Positions 16,608-24,641 of a DNA stretch of 49,794 nucleotides are shown piece by piece. The position numbers and the translations under genes are program-made. Each line of letters opens with the position of its first letter. Positions within the stretch are counted from its first letter, which is position 1. The stretch is from assembly GCA_947448865.1 (NCBI GenBank), contig CANFOW010000009.1, forward strand, positions 1 to 49,794. The letters are read 5' to 3'. Source of the stretch: Actinomycetota bacterium. GTDB taxonomy: Bacteria > Actinomycetota > Actinomycetes > S36-B12 > UBA5976. The notes under the pieces were generated by a model that saw nothing but the letters and a program-made list of their open reading frames with translations, did not search any database and was not told the DNA's origin.

Positions 16608-19495
16608 GCGGTCACAAAGTCTTCAATCGGTGGGCAGGCGCACACAAGATTGCGGTCGCCGTAGGCACCATCAATGCGTCGTACTGGTGGCCAGTACTTT
16701 GACTCACGAAGTGTCGCTACCGGATAGGCAGCTTCTTCACGAGTGTATGGATGGTTCCATTCACCAAGAAGAAACTGTGCAGTGTGAGGTGCGTGATGAA
16801 GCGGGTTATCTTCAAGCGGCCAGTCCCCTGCCACAACGCGATTGATTTCAGCGCGGATAGCTTTCATCGCGGTGACGAATCGATCAAGCTCGAAAAGTGA
16901 TTCACTTTCCGTCGGTTCAATCATCAGGGTTCCAGCAACTGGGAATGACATTGTTGGCGCGTGGAATCCGAAGTCAACAAGGCGCTTGGCAACGTCGTCA
17001 ACTGTGACACCGGTATCAGCAGTAATCTTGCGCAAATCAAGAATGCACTCATGTGCTACTAGTCCATTGTTGCCCTTGTACAACACAGGGAAATCGGCAT
17101 CGAGATGACGTGCAATGTAATTTGCAGATGCCACAGCAACTTGGGTTGCCTTAGTGAGACCTTCGCCGCCCATCATGCGGATGTAAGCCCAAGGAATCAT
17201 CAAGATTCCTGCACTACCCCACGGTGCACCGCTAACGGCTCCTACTCCACCGTCGGCATGGCCACGACCTGTCGGTCCGGCTTCAGGACGAAGAGGATGC
17301 GAAGGAAGGTATGGTGCGAGGTGTTCACGCACAGCAACTGGTCCTACGCCAGGTCCGCCGCCACCATGAGGAATCGCAAAAGTTTTATGCAGATTCAAGT
17401 GAGAAACGTCTGCGCCAAATTTGCCAGGCTTTGCCAAACCAACGAGTGCATTTAAGTTCGCACCATCGACATACACTTGCCCACCGGCATCATGAACCAT
17501 GGCGCAAATGTCTTGAATAGTTGCTTCATACACACCGTGAGTTGATGGATAGGTCACCATCAAAGCAGCGATGTTATTTTCATGCGCCAAGATCTTGTGC
17601 TTGAGATCATCGAGATCAACGTTGCCAAAATCATCACATGCAACAACAGCTACACGCATGCCAGCCATTACTGCAGAAGCAGCGTTCGTTCCGTGTGCTG
17701 AATGCGGAATCAAACACACATCGCGGTGGTGATCCCCGCGTGCTGCGTGATACGCACGAATTGCTAATAATCCTGCGAATTCACCTTGTGAACCAGCATT
17801 AGGTTGTAGCGACACTGCGTCGTAGCCTGTGACTTCGACTAACCATGCTTCTAGTTGTTTGATCATGGTCATGTATCCCTGTACCGAATCCAACGGCGCA
17901 AATGGATGAATTTGAGCGAACTCTGGCCACGTGACCGCTTCCATTTCGCTGGTTGCATTCAGTTTCATTGTGCATGAACCCAACGGAATCATTGATCGGT
18001 CAAGAGCGATGTCTTTATCCGAAAGTGAACGCAAGTAACGAAGCATGGCAGTTTCACTGTGATGTGAATTGAACACAGGATGTGCAAGGAACTCAGAGGT
18101 GCGATGAAGTGTGGTTGGCAAAATGTTTGACTCGTCTACGGAGTCGTAACTTGCTGGGTAATCCCCTGCTATTACAGCGGCAAAGCTTTCCCAGACAGTT
18201 TCGACATCGTGAGCCGATGTTGTTTCGTCAACGCTGATGCTCACAGTGTCGTTATCTACCTGCCACAGTAGAACCCCGCGAGTGCGTGCAGCATCAATTA
18301 CTGCCGACGACTGGCTTGGAACGCTGACGCGAATTGTGTCAAAGAATGAATCCGACACAGTCAGTCCAGCGCGAATGAGTCCGCTTGCAAGAGCCGTTGC
18401 TCGTCCGTGTACTTGGTTGGCGATACGAATGAGTCCACGAGGACCGTGATAGACCGCGTACATCGAAGCCATGACAGCAAGAAGTACTTGTGCGGTACAG
18501 ATGTTGCTGGTTGCCTTATCGCGGCGAATGTGCTGCTCACGCGTTTGCAGCGCAAGTCGGTAAGCCTTTCTTCCATCGGCATCAACACTGACACCGACTA
18601 AGCGACCCGGCATTGAACGTTCAAGTCCGGTGCGCACTGCCATGAATCCTGCATGAGGGCCACCGAATCCCATGGGCACACCGAAACGTTGTGATGATCC
18701 AACTGCAATGTCTGCACCTAGTTCCCCAGGCGATGTCAGAACAGTAAGCGCTAATAGATCCGTCACGGCACCAACAAGTGCGCCTGATTGATGAGCGCTA
18801 TCAATCACGTTGCGTAAGTCCCGAATGTGACCGGAACTTCCTGGGTAACTGACAAGAAGACCAAATCCGCCATCCATAGCGGCAATGTTGTCCAAATCTA
18901 CAATCTGAATATCGATGCCGAGTGGTTCCGCGCGAGTTGCAAGAACGGACAAAGTCTGAGGATGTGTATCGGCATCAACATAGAAAGTGTTGGAATCAGA
19001 TTTACTTGAACGCTTCATCAGAGTCATCGCTTCCGCTGCTGCGGTGGATTCATCTAGCAATGATGCGCTCGCAATATTCATTCCAGTGAGTTCAATAATC
19101 ATGGTTTGGAAATTAAGCAACGCTTCAAGGCGACCCTGAGAAATTTCAGGCTGGTATGGCGTGTAAGCGGTATACCAAGCAGGATTCTCGGTGATGTTAC
19201 GAAGGATGACTCCAGGAGTGTGGGTTCCGTAGTACCCAAGTCCAATCATTGATGTGAGTACTTCGTTTGCGCTTGCAAGTACGCGCAGCTCGGCAAGTGT
19301 TTGAGCTTCCGTTTCACCATGTGCGATTGCTAGCGGTGCTGGATTTTGGATATTGACCGGAACTGCATCACGCGAGAGATCGTCAAGATTTGCATAACCA
19401 AGGAACGACAAGATGTGTGCGAGTTCAGCTGCGTTCGGCCCAATGTGGCGATCTGCAAACTCTGAATATGAAGCGCTTTGTGTATGGACAGACAT
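16604..19495 (-). CDS. gcvP: Glycine dehydrogenase (decarboxylating), P-protein
   Basis: The 963-residue P-protein is one chain with both halves (GcvPA and GcvPB) fused, the usual long form. The PLP lysine is Lys704 in [14 protein letters not shown]. It decarboxylates glycine and passes the aminomethyl group to the lipoyl arm of GcvH, whose gene is 5 kb away at 24229. I chose ATG 19495, preceded by GGGGTAGG, over an ATG nine codons upstream that has no ribosome site. A single glycine riboswitch lies directly upstream. The stop overlaps the AcnX large-subunit start. gcvT is not in the window. Confidence 0.96.
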   Translation of the reverse strand: MSVHTQSASYSEFADRHIGPNAAELAHILSFLGYANLDDLSRDAVPVNIQNPAPLAIAHGETEAQTLAELRVLASANEVLTSMIGLGYYGTHTPGVILRNITENPAWYTAYTPYQPEISQGRLEALLNFQTMIIELTGMNIASASLLDESTAAAEAMTLMKRSSKSDSNTFYVDADTHPQTLSVLATRAEPLGIDIQIVDLDNIAAMDGGFGLLVSYPGSSGHIRDLRNVIDSAHQSGALVGAVTDLLALTVLTSPGELGADIAVGSSQRFGVPMGFGGPHAGFMAVRTGLERSMPGRLVGVSVDADGRKAYRLALQTREQHIRRDKATSNICTAQVLLAVMASMYAVYHGPRGLIRIANQVHGRATALASGLIRAGLTVSDSFFDTIRVSVPSQSSAVIDAARTRGVLLWQVDNDTVSISVDETTSAHDVETVWESFAAVIAGDYPASYDSVDESNILPTTLHRTSEFLAHPVFNSHHSETAMLRYLRSLSDKDIALDRSMIPLGSCTMKLNATSEMEAVTWPEFAQIHPFAPLDSVQGYMTMIKQLEAWLVEVTGYDAVSLQPNAGSQGEFAGLLAIRAYHAARGDHHRDVCLIPHSAHGTNAASAVMAGMRVAVVACDDFGNVDLDDLKHKILAHENNIAALMVTYPSTHGVYEATIQDICAMVHDAGGQVYVDGANLNALVGLAKPGKFGADVSHLNLHKTFAIPHGGGGPGVGPVAVREHLAPYLPSHPLRPEAGPTGRGHADGGVGAVSGAPWGSAGILMIPWAYIRMMGGEGLTKATQVAVASANYIARHLDADFPVLYKGNNGLVAHECILDLRKITADTGVTVDDVAKRLVDFGFHAPTMSFPVAGTLMIEPTESESLFELDRFVTAMKAIRAEINRVVAGDWPLEDNPLHHAPHTAQFLLGEWNHPYTREEAAYPVATLRESKYWPPVRRIDGAYGDRNLVCACPPIEDFVTA

Positions 19496-19524
19496 ACCTA
19501 CCCCAATATGAGAAAAGACCAATT

Positions 19525-19650
19525 AAGGTCTCTCCCCATCTGTCGCGTTCGCTTCAGAGGCGCTGATTCCCCATGGTCCTTTGTGCCTGAGAGGTTCTGG
19601 GGAGCATTGCCCCTTCGGCGGTGTACTCGAGGCACACTCTCTCCCGTGCG
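19525..19650 (-). promoter_or_regulatory. Glycine riboswitch (single aptamer) upstream of gcvP
   Basis: Read on the minus strand, the leader contains the conserved glycine-aptamer elements in order: GGGAGAG (ending at 19645), CGCCGAAGGGGCAA (19607-19620), CTCTCAGGC (19585-19593) and AAGGACC with a following GGGG (about 19568-19580). Only one full aptamer is visible. The remaining 3' part (GATGGGGAGAGACC and following) may form the short ghost-aptamer pairing known in singlet glycine riboswitches. A small hairpin AGACC-TTAATT-GGTCT (19516-19531) followed by TTTCTC lies just before the ribosome site and could be the expression platform. Glycine binding most often turns gcv expression on. Confidence 0.93.
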
Positions 19651-19653
19651 GAA

Positions 19654-19681
19654 TCACTAGCTAGTAGAAGCATAGTGTCAA
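19654..19681 (-). promoter_or_regulatory. Promoter of the gcvP-acnX operon
   Basis: On the minus strand, TTGACA (19676-19681) is followed after 16 nt by TAGTGA (19654-19659), just upstream of the riboswitch. It lies in the short gap after the merR stop codon, so the operon has its own start. Confidence 0.5.
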
Positions 19682-19706
19682 ACAAATAAGTTTGTCAGGA
19701 TTTTTG

Positions 19707-20330
19707 CTATTCGCCGATTGCGCGTGCGCGTCGTCGAGCAGAAAGTTCATCGTTGGCAAATTCCAGTTCGATGTCAGCAGATGAACGTTCGCCAGGAAGT
19801 TGGGCAAGGCTGCCTTCAATTTCCTGCCATACGCGGCCCACTGCAATTCCAAACACCCCTTGTCCACCCATGAGCAAATCGATGACTTCATCAGGTGAGG
19901 TGCATTCATAAACAGTGGCACCATCACTCATCAAAGTTACTTGCGTGAGATCAGTTGTGCCGCGATGACGCAGGTGTTCTACTGCGGTACGAATTTGTTG
20001 AAGTGACACACCTGTGTCGAGAAGACGCTTAACGATTTTCAGTTCCAGAATGTCGCGGAATCCGTAAAGCCGTGCGGTTCCCGAGCCAGTGGCCGGGCGA
20101 ACTGTCGGCGATACTAAACCGGTTCGTGCCCAGTAATCCAATTGACGGTAAGTAATGCCAACCACGCCTGCTGCAATCGGTCCCCGATAACCAATTTCCG
20201 GGATGAAGTCGCTGTCAGGATTTTCAAAAAGGAGTCCTTGCGACCCAGCTTTGAGCGCCGCAGCGTCGCGAGCAATCTCACGATTTTTATCTGCTGTGGT
20301 ATCAGGCGTTAGACCAGTGCGATCTGACAT
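19707..20330 (-). CDS. MerR-family transcriptional regulator (Rv1830-like)
   Basis: The product has 207 residues from the ATG at 20330, which has AGGAG 8 nt upstream. A GTG three codons earlier is less likely. The N-terminal 50 residues are polar. The winged HTH follows (IGYRGPIAAGVVGITYRQ, LDYWARTGLVSP, RLYGFRDILELKIVKRLL), then a coiled segment. In mycobacteria a MerR gene sits at the same position beside gcvB, next to the ftsR/garA/gcvH cluster. Its targets are not evident. An inverted repeat upstream (20434-20457) is a candidate autoregulatory site. Confidence 0.88.
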   Translation of the reverse strand: MSDRTGLTPDTTADKNREIARDAAALKAGSQGLLFENPDSDFIPEIGYRGPIAAGVVGITYRQLDYWARTGLVSPTVRPATGSGTARLYGFRDILELKIVKRLLDTGVSLQQIRTAVEHLRHRGTTDLTQVTLMSDGATVYECTSPDEVIDLLMGGQGVFGIAVGRVWQEIEGSLAQLPGERSSADIELEFANDELSARRRARAIGE

Positions 20331-20354
20331 AGTGCCCACTCCTAGGTGGAAAAT

Positions 20355-20387
20355 ACAGGGCGATGGTGTCCATCGCGGGGAACCTGT
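20355..20387 (-). terminator. Stem-loop between lacI and merR, possible terminator or leader structure
   Basis: On the minus strand, GCGATGG-ACA-CCATCGC is a perfect 7-bp hairpin (20360-20376). It is enclosed by ACAGG/CCTGT (20355-20359 with 20383-20387) with six unpaired bases on one side. ATTTTCC follows it, so it could end lacI transcripts. It also lies about 25 nt before the merR start and could act as an attenuator. Confidence 0.4.
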
Positions 20388-20433
20388 GTTCCATCAGATT
20401 AGGCCGATGGGTTGTCTAGGTCAAAGACATATG

Positions 20434-20457
20434 AGTGCGACACGCCGCAGTCTCACT
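20434..20457. promoter_or_regulatory. Imperfect dyad next to a TTGACA upstream of merR
   Basis: AGTGCGAC (20434-20441) and GTCTCACT (20450-20457) form 8-bp arms with one mismatch and an 8-nt centre. The right arm abuts a minus-strand TTGACA (20457-20462), so the dyad falls in the spacer of a possible merR promoter, as is typical for MerR-family operators. The -10 (TCATAT or ACTCAT, 20-22 bp away) is poor. Confidence 0.3.
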
Positions 20458-20498
20458 GTCAACCTCTACTTGAGGGTTGGGTTGAGCCTCATAACCAT

Positions 20499-21494
20499 CT
20501 ACTCGTGCAGGGACATCGTGCTCGATCGCACAATGAGTGAGGTGGGCATGACAACAGAGGTGGCCGACTCGTTTCGGGCGATTGCCTGCCAGGTGGCTAC
20601 TTCGGCAAGTGAAGTCACAGGTTGAGCGATAGTCGTGAGTCCCATGAGTTCAGAAATCTCATGGTCGTCTACGCCTGTTACAGAAAGGTCTTCCGGGATT
20701 CGGATGCCTTGTGAACGAGCCGCGGCCATAACACCAAAAGCAAGCTCATCGGTTTCGGCCACAATTGCGGTCGGAGGATGGTCAAGTGACAGTAGGCGCT
20801 CCACCACGCGTTGTGCGCCACGAATTGAATAGTCGGTTTCCACCTCAAGAGCTGGATCTAATTCAAGCCCTCCGCGAGTCATAGCCTGCTCGAAGCCCTT
20901 GCGGCGGTCACGTGCAACGTCTTTGGGAATGGGATTGATTGGGGCGCTACTAATCATTCCGATGCGGGTATGACCGAGTTCAATGAGATGCTCAGTCAGT
21001 TGTCGGGTGGCATCACTGTCATCAATACGGGCGTTGGAGACATCGGGTCGGGTTGTTCCTAAAAGTGACACCCCAATCCCCCGCTCACGTAAGCCAGCTA
21101 GTTCTGATTCCTCTAAGGAAATACTGACGACCACGACTGCATCAACAATGCTGTTATCGATAAGGTCCAGGAGGTTTCTTCGGCGGCCTTGCTTGTCGTA
21201 CGGACGAAAAACCATGACATCGCCTTCGCGATCCGCAACAACACTTTCTACGCCCGAGAGAACTTGCCCGTAGTACCAGCGCCCAATGTTCGGCATGATG
21301 ACGGCAACTCGTAAGGCGCGGGTGCGAATGTTGTGTTCAGAGCGATACGGCAAAGCATATGCAAGTTCGGTTGCGGCAGCTTCTACTTTTTCCTTTGTGA
21401 GAGTCGACACCGAACTGTGACCTCGCAGAGCTCTGCTGACCGTTGCGACGCTGACATCAGCAAGCTTGGCTACATCGCGAATTGTGACACCCAT
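20499..21494 (-). CDS. LacI-family transcriptional regulator
   Basis: The 331-residue regulator has an N-terminal HTH (VTIRDVAKLADVSVATVSRAL) with the hinge helix near residue 50, and a periplasmic-binding-like sensor domain (RVAVIMPNIGRWYYGQVLSG, IVAETDELAFGVMAAARSQG, DLSVTGVDDHEISELMGLTT). Members repress sugar-use genes until a carbohydrate or nucleoside ligand binds. The divergent PfkB kinase gene (start 21598) is the obvious local target. The pair interrupts an otherwise conserved order between the bifunctional nuclease and the Rv1830-like gene. Confidence 0.92.
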   Translation of the reverse strand: MGVTIRDVAKLADVSVATVSRALRGHSSVSTLTKEKVEAAATELAYALPYRSEHNIRTRALRVAVIMPNIGRWYYGQVLSGVESVVADREGDVMVFRPYDKQGRRRNLLDLIDNSIVDAVVVVSISLEESELAGLRERGIGVSLLGTTRPDVSNARIDDSDATRQLTEHLIELGHTRIGMISSAPINPIPKDVARDRRKGFEQAMTRGGLELDPALEVETDYSIRGAQRVVERLLSLDHPPTAIVAETDELAFGVMAAARSQGIRIPEDLSVTGVDDHEISELMGLTTIAQPVTSLAEVATWQAIARNESATSVVMPTSLIVRSSTMSLHE

Positions 21495-21510
21495 AGGTCA
21501 CCACCTTTGC

Positions 21511-21528
21511 TGTCGTTGTCTTTGTCGT
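21511..21528. repeat. Three tandem hexamers in the lacI/kinase divergent region
   Basis: TGTCGT, TGTCTT and TGTCGT lie directly in tandem between the two divergent starts. The array is short and could be chance or part of a regulatory site. I saw no convincing symmetric LacI operator in the gap. Confidence 0.25.
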
Positions 21529-21597
21529 AGATTTATCGCAGGGAAAAGATGTATAGCGTTGTTGTACCGCACATTCTAAGGTTTTTTGGAGCATGAA

Positions 21598-22527
21598 GTG
21601 GCCATTGTCACCGTTGTTGGCGAAGTTGTAGTAGACCGATTCATTACCGATGCCAGTGCAGTGGATGTCGCTGGCGGAAGTGCTGCAAATGTTGCGTTGG
21701 CTTTGCATGGTGCAGGACATGAGGCTTCATTTCGGGCCCGGTATTCCACCGACCCAAACGGTGAATTCTTGCGGGTAACCGCCATGAATTTGGGTATCGA
21801 TATAACGCACAGTGTGAGAACAGATGATCCAGCGACTCTTGTTGAGATCCTTCTCGATGACAATGGTGTACCTGCTTACCAATTCCACCTAGCTGGCGCG
21901 GCGGACTGGAACTGGTCACACCAAGAAATATCCCCGACACTTCCGCACGGAACCATGGCGCTCACGTTTGGGTCGCTCGCAGCTGTTTTGGATCCGGGGA
22001 GTTCTGTCCTTCTGGATTGGGCAAAAAGTCATAAAGAGCTCGGTCTCACGATTGCCTATGATCCAAACGCCCGACCAAGCGCCATGGCGCAATACGATGC
22101 GTCACTCATTCGCGAGCGCATTATGCAATGGATTAGTGCAAGCGACGTTGTCAAAGTTTCTGATGAAGACATTGCCTGGATTGAGCCGGATGTTCCTGCC
22201 CTACAGGTAGCCAAGCATTGGTCGCAGCGTGGCCCACAGGTTGTTGTTCTGACCGGCGGATCAGCGGGCGCTTGGGCATTTCGCGACGGAAACCTTGTTA
22301 GCCACATCCCTGCCCCAGTTGTGAACGTTGTGGACACAGTGGGAGCTGGAGACACGTTGATGGCTTGGCTGGTCGCTGGCCTCATGGATCTGCCGAGTGC
22401 GCAGAGGTTTAGTGATGAAGCGATAACTCAGGTTGTGAAATCTGCGGTTTATGCCGCCGCCGTGACATGCACCCGACAAGGGTGTCAGCCGCCCCGTCAA
22501 GATGACGTTAAAAATCTTCTGGATTAA
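21598..22527 (+). CDS. PfkB/ribokinase-family sugar kinase
   Basis: The product has about 309 residues from GTG 21598, which has a well-spaced GGAG. TTG 21586 would add four residues. The ribokinase fold is clear: VVGEVVVDRF, the substrate-loop motif GGSAANVALAL, and the C-terminal DTVGAGDTLMAWLVAGL with the catalytic Asp. It phosphorylates a sugar or nucleoside; the exact substrate is not evident. Regulation by the divergent LacI protein is likely. It converges on the bifunctional nuclease gene, and the two coding ends overlap by 20 nt. Confidence 0.9.
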   Translation: MAIVTVVGEVVVDRFITDASAVDVAGGSAANVALALHGAGHEASFRARYSTDPNGEFLRVTAMNLGIDITHSVRTDDPATLVEILLDDNGVPAYQFHLAGAADWNWSHQEISPTLPHGTMALTFGSLAAVLDPGSSVLLDWAKSHKELGLTIAYDPNARPSAMAQYDASLIRERIMQWISASDVVKVSDEDIAWIEPDVPALQVAKHWSQRGPQVVVLTGGSAGAWAFRDGNLVSHIPAPVVNVVDTVGAGDTLMAWLVAGLMDLPSAQRFSDEAITQVVKSAVYAAAVTCTRQGCQPPRQDDVKNLLD

Positions 22528-22978
22528 TTTCGTCAAGAAAAGCGCGGAATCGCTCGAGTTCTTCTTGATCGTCAACTTCTTCGTCATCTACGTCAACGTC
22601 GAGGCCGGCAACATCCATCACGTCTGGGCTCACGAGGACTGGCAGACCAGCGCGAACGGCAAGTGCAATTGCATCGGATGGTCGGGCGCTGATGCTGTCG
22701 TGCGAAGCAAAATTAAGTGTTGCGTAAAAGATTCCATCAACAAGTTCTGAGACTGTCACAGAAACGAGCTTTGCTCCGAGGTGGCTAATCGTTTGGCCAA
22801 GGAGATCATGGGTAAGTGGGCGCGGTGTAGAGACACCATCAAGCGCGATAGAGATTGCGGTTGCCTCACTCGTGCCGATCCACAGCGGGAGATACCGAGA
22901 ATTTTCTAGGTCACGCAGAATCAGTACTGGCTGGTTAGACATCTCTAACCGAATGCCAACGACTTCAACGGGAATCAT
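22508..22978 (-). CDS. Bifunctional nuclease family protein (DUF151)
   Basis: The 156-residue protein carries the DUF151 core: LPLWIGTSEATAISIALDGV, RPLTHDLL, and a SARPSDAIALAVRAGLPV signature, followed by an acidic tail (DVDVDDEEVDDQEE). Family members show RNase/DNase activity in vitro. The cellular role in actinobacteria is unclear. In mycobacteria the homologue lies next to ftsR and garA, as here. The tail end overlaps the convergent kinase gene, leaving no room for a terminator between them. Confidence 0.92.
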   Translation of the reverse strand: MIPVEVVGIRLEMSNQPVLILRDLENSRYLPLWIGTSEATAISIALDGVSTPRPLTHDLLGQTISHLGAKLVSVTVSELVDGIFYATLNFASHDSISARPSDAIALAVRAGLPVLVSPDVMDVAGLDVDVDDEEVDDQEELERFRAFLDEINPEDF

Positions 22979-22999
22979 GTATGAAAGTCTACGTCGTGT

Positions 23000-23722
23000 C
23001 TAGCGTTGCTGTTCAATCAAACTTCGAATGAGTAATTCGTGAAGCGACACAATGGAATTTGCTATCTGGAGCGTCAGTTCTTCGGCCTCTACTTTTGACG
23101 CAGGATTTTTCCCAGAGCGTGCTGAAGTAATAATTGGCGCAAATAAATCAAGTTCTCGACTTGCACTTGAAAGCACAGTCTTGAGATGGCGTGGCTCCAA
23201 ACCAAAAGCGTGCAATGTGATTGCTGTTCGTGCAATGTTGAGCGCTAATCCATCGAAATATCCAAACGCATCTGGTGTGAGCAACCCGAAACTGGTCAAC
23301 TCAGAAATAAGAGCATCACTGGCACCTGAATGTGTTGCAAGTTCGTCTTGTGTGAGACGAAGTGATGTGACTGTTGATGCCGAATTTAACGTGTCCGTGC
23401 TCATCAACATCCGAGGCGGCGCAGGCGTCGTGTCTCCGATAGCAGGCGGCTCAAGACCGCGATCCATAGCTTCGATGTGGTCTCGAATAACCCGCAGCGG
23501 CAAAAAATGGTCACGCTGCATGCGCAAAATGTAACGAAGTCGCTCGACGTCTACGAGTGAAAACTTGCGATATCCACTTGCCGTGCGAGCTGGTGCAATC
23601 AGGCCATGCGCTTCTAGAAAACGAATCTTCGAAATCGAAATGTCTGAGAATTCATCTCGCAGGCGCGTTAACACTTCCCCAATGCTGAGTAAGTGTTCTG
23701 AATAACGATCGCGCTGCTCCAT
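23000..23722 (-). CDS. ftsR: MerR-family regulator FtsR
   Basis: The 240-residue protein has an N-terminal HTH (LLSIGEVLTRLRDEF, ISKIRFLEAHGLIAPAR, SGYRKFSLVDVERLRYILRM) and a long C-terminal effector region. Position next to garA identifies it with the Rv1828/FtsR group, which in corynebacteria activates ftsZ. The start codon directly abuts the garA stop. Confidence 0.88.
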   Translation of the reverse strand: MEQRDRYSEHLLSIGEVLTRLRDEFSDISISKIRFLEAHGLIAPARTASGYRKFSLVDVERLRYILRMQRDHFLPLRVIRDHIEAMDRGLEPPAIGDTTPAPPRMLMSTDTLNSASTVTSLRLTQDELATHSGASDALISELTSFGLLTPDAFGYFDGLALNIARTAITLHAFGLEPRHLKTVLSSASRELDLFAPIITSARSGKNPASKVEAEELTLQIANSIVSLHELLIRSLIEQQR

Positions 23723-24220
23723 TTAGTCGCTTACACCAGCGGTGAGAAATACAAAACGGTATTTACCAATTTGGAGTTCGTCTTGGTCTGCTAGCACGCA
23801 ATTGTCAACGCGTTCACGATTGACATACGTTCCATTCAAACTCCCAGTGTCTGTCACTACCCACCCTGAGTCACCAAAGCTCAACGTTGCGTGTTTACGT
23901 GACACTGTCACATCATCAAGAAAGATTGAGCTTTCCGGTGTGCGACCTACAGTTACTGGATCAGCATTTCGCACGTCTAGTGGAAAGCGGACTCCTTCAA
24001 GAGCGCCACGTTTAACAACAAGCAATGCTGAACCCGCTGGCAATACGTTGTAACCCGAGATGTCCCCAATATGGATATCACCAGTGTCAGGATCCGATGT
24101 GATCGGAATGATTCCTGTTTCGCCAATAGGCGCGCCTACATCAAGCGACGCTCCACACGATGAACAAAATCGAGCGTCGTCATCGTCAAAGGCACCGCAG
24201 ACCAGACACACAGCAGACAT
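23723..24220 (-). CDS. garA: FHA-domain protein GarA with N-terminal zinc ribbon
   Basis: The 165-residue protein starts with CLVCG and CSSCG (two CxxC pairs, a zinc ribbon), then a linker, then an FHA domain (about 75-160) with VGRTPESSIFLDD, VSRKHATLSF and SLNGTYVNRERV, the phosphopeptide-binding residues. GarA switches 2-oxoglutarate metabolism by binding dehydrogenases, and phosphorylation of its N-terminal Thr motif turns it off. The mycobacterial ETTS site is not present. GETGIIPITSDPDTGD is the only Thr-rich stretch. The gene sits between gcvH and ftsR, as in mycobacteria. Confidence 0.88.
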   Translation of the reverse strand: MSAVCLVCGAFDDDDARFCSSCGASLDVGAPIGETGIIPITSDPDTGDIHIGDISGYNVLPAGSALLVVKRGALEGVRFPLDVRNADPVTVGRTPESSIFLDDVTVSRKHATLSFGDSGWVVTDTGSLNGTYVNRERVDNCVLADQDELQIGKYRFVFLTAGVSD

Positions 24221-24228
24221 AGCGAAAC

Positions 24229-24618
24229 CTAGTGATTAGTTATTGCTTGGTAGCCCGCAGCGTCAAGGAGATCAGAAATTGCGGCGTCTGCATCTGCGAC
24301 AGTGACGTCAACAAGCCATCCATTGTCGTAAGGATCGCTGTTGAGGATTTCTGGAGCTGTTTCAGTGGCATCATTACGAGCGCTCACAGTGCCAGAAACA
24401 GGCGCATAGATGTCGCTCACGCTCTTTGTTGATTCCACTTCACCACACGTCTGTCCGGCTTCGAGAGTCGCACCAACATTGGGAAGGCTGACGAACACAA
24501 TGTCGCCGAGGGCATCTTGGGCAAAATCTGTGATGCCGAATCGAACAGTCGTTGAATCAATAACGCGAACCCACTCGTGTTCCGAGGTGTATCGCAAATC
24601 GCTAGGAATGTTACTCAT
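24229..24618 (-). CDS. gcvH: Glycine cleavage system H protein
   Basis: The 129-residue protein has the lipoyl-domain signature around VESTKSVSDIYAPVSG with the lipoylated Lys65. It carries the aminomethyl intermediate from GcvP (encoded at 16604) to GcvT (not in the window). No ribosome site precedes the ATG, but TACGCT lies 6 nt upstream, suggesting a leaderless start. It is thus probably controlled separately from gcvP, which has a riboswitch. Confidence 0.96.
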   Translation of the reverse strand: MSNIPSDLRYTSEHEWVRVIDSTTVRFGITDFAQDALGDIVFVSLPNVGATLEAGQTCGEVESTKSVSDIYAPVSGTVSARNDATETAPEILNSDPYDNGWLVDVTVADADAAISDLLDAAGYQAITNH

Positions 24619-24630
24619 GGTTTTAGCGTA
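24619..24630 (-). promoter_or_regulatory. Putative leaderless -10 box of gcvH
   Basis: On the minus strand, TACGCT (24625-24630) is followed by 6 nt and then the gcvH ATG at 24618. No Shine-Dalgarno sequence is present. A -35 is not obvious. Confidence 0.4.
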
Positions 24631-24641
24631 CGGTACCTGTC

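Noticed and set aside
19510-19531. Strong intrinsic terminator before gcvP
   Set aside because: The AGACC/GGTCT stem is only 5 bp and the T-tract is broken; mentioned only as a possible expression platform.
19525-19585. Second glycine aptamer (tandem riboswitch)
   Set aside because: Only one full set of conserved elements is visible; the 3' part is too short for a second aptamer.
21495-21597. Symmetric LacI operator in the lacI/kinase gap
   Set aside because: I tried several centres; the best arms match over only three bases, so no operator is called.
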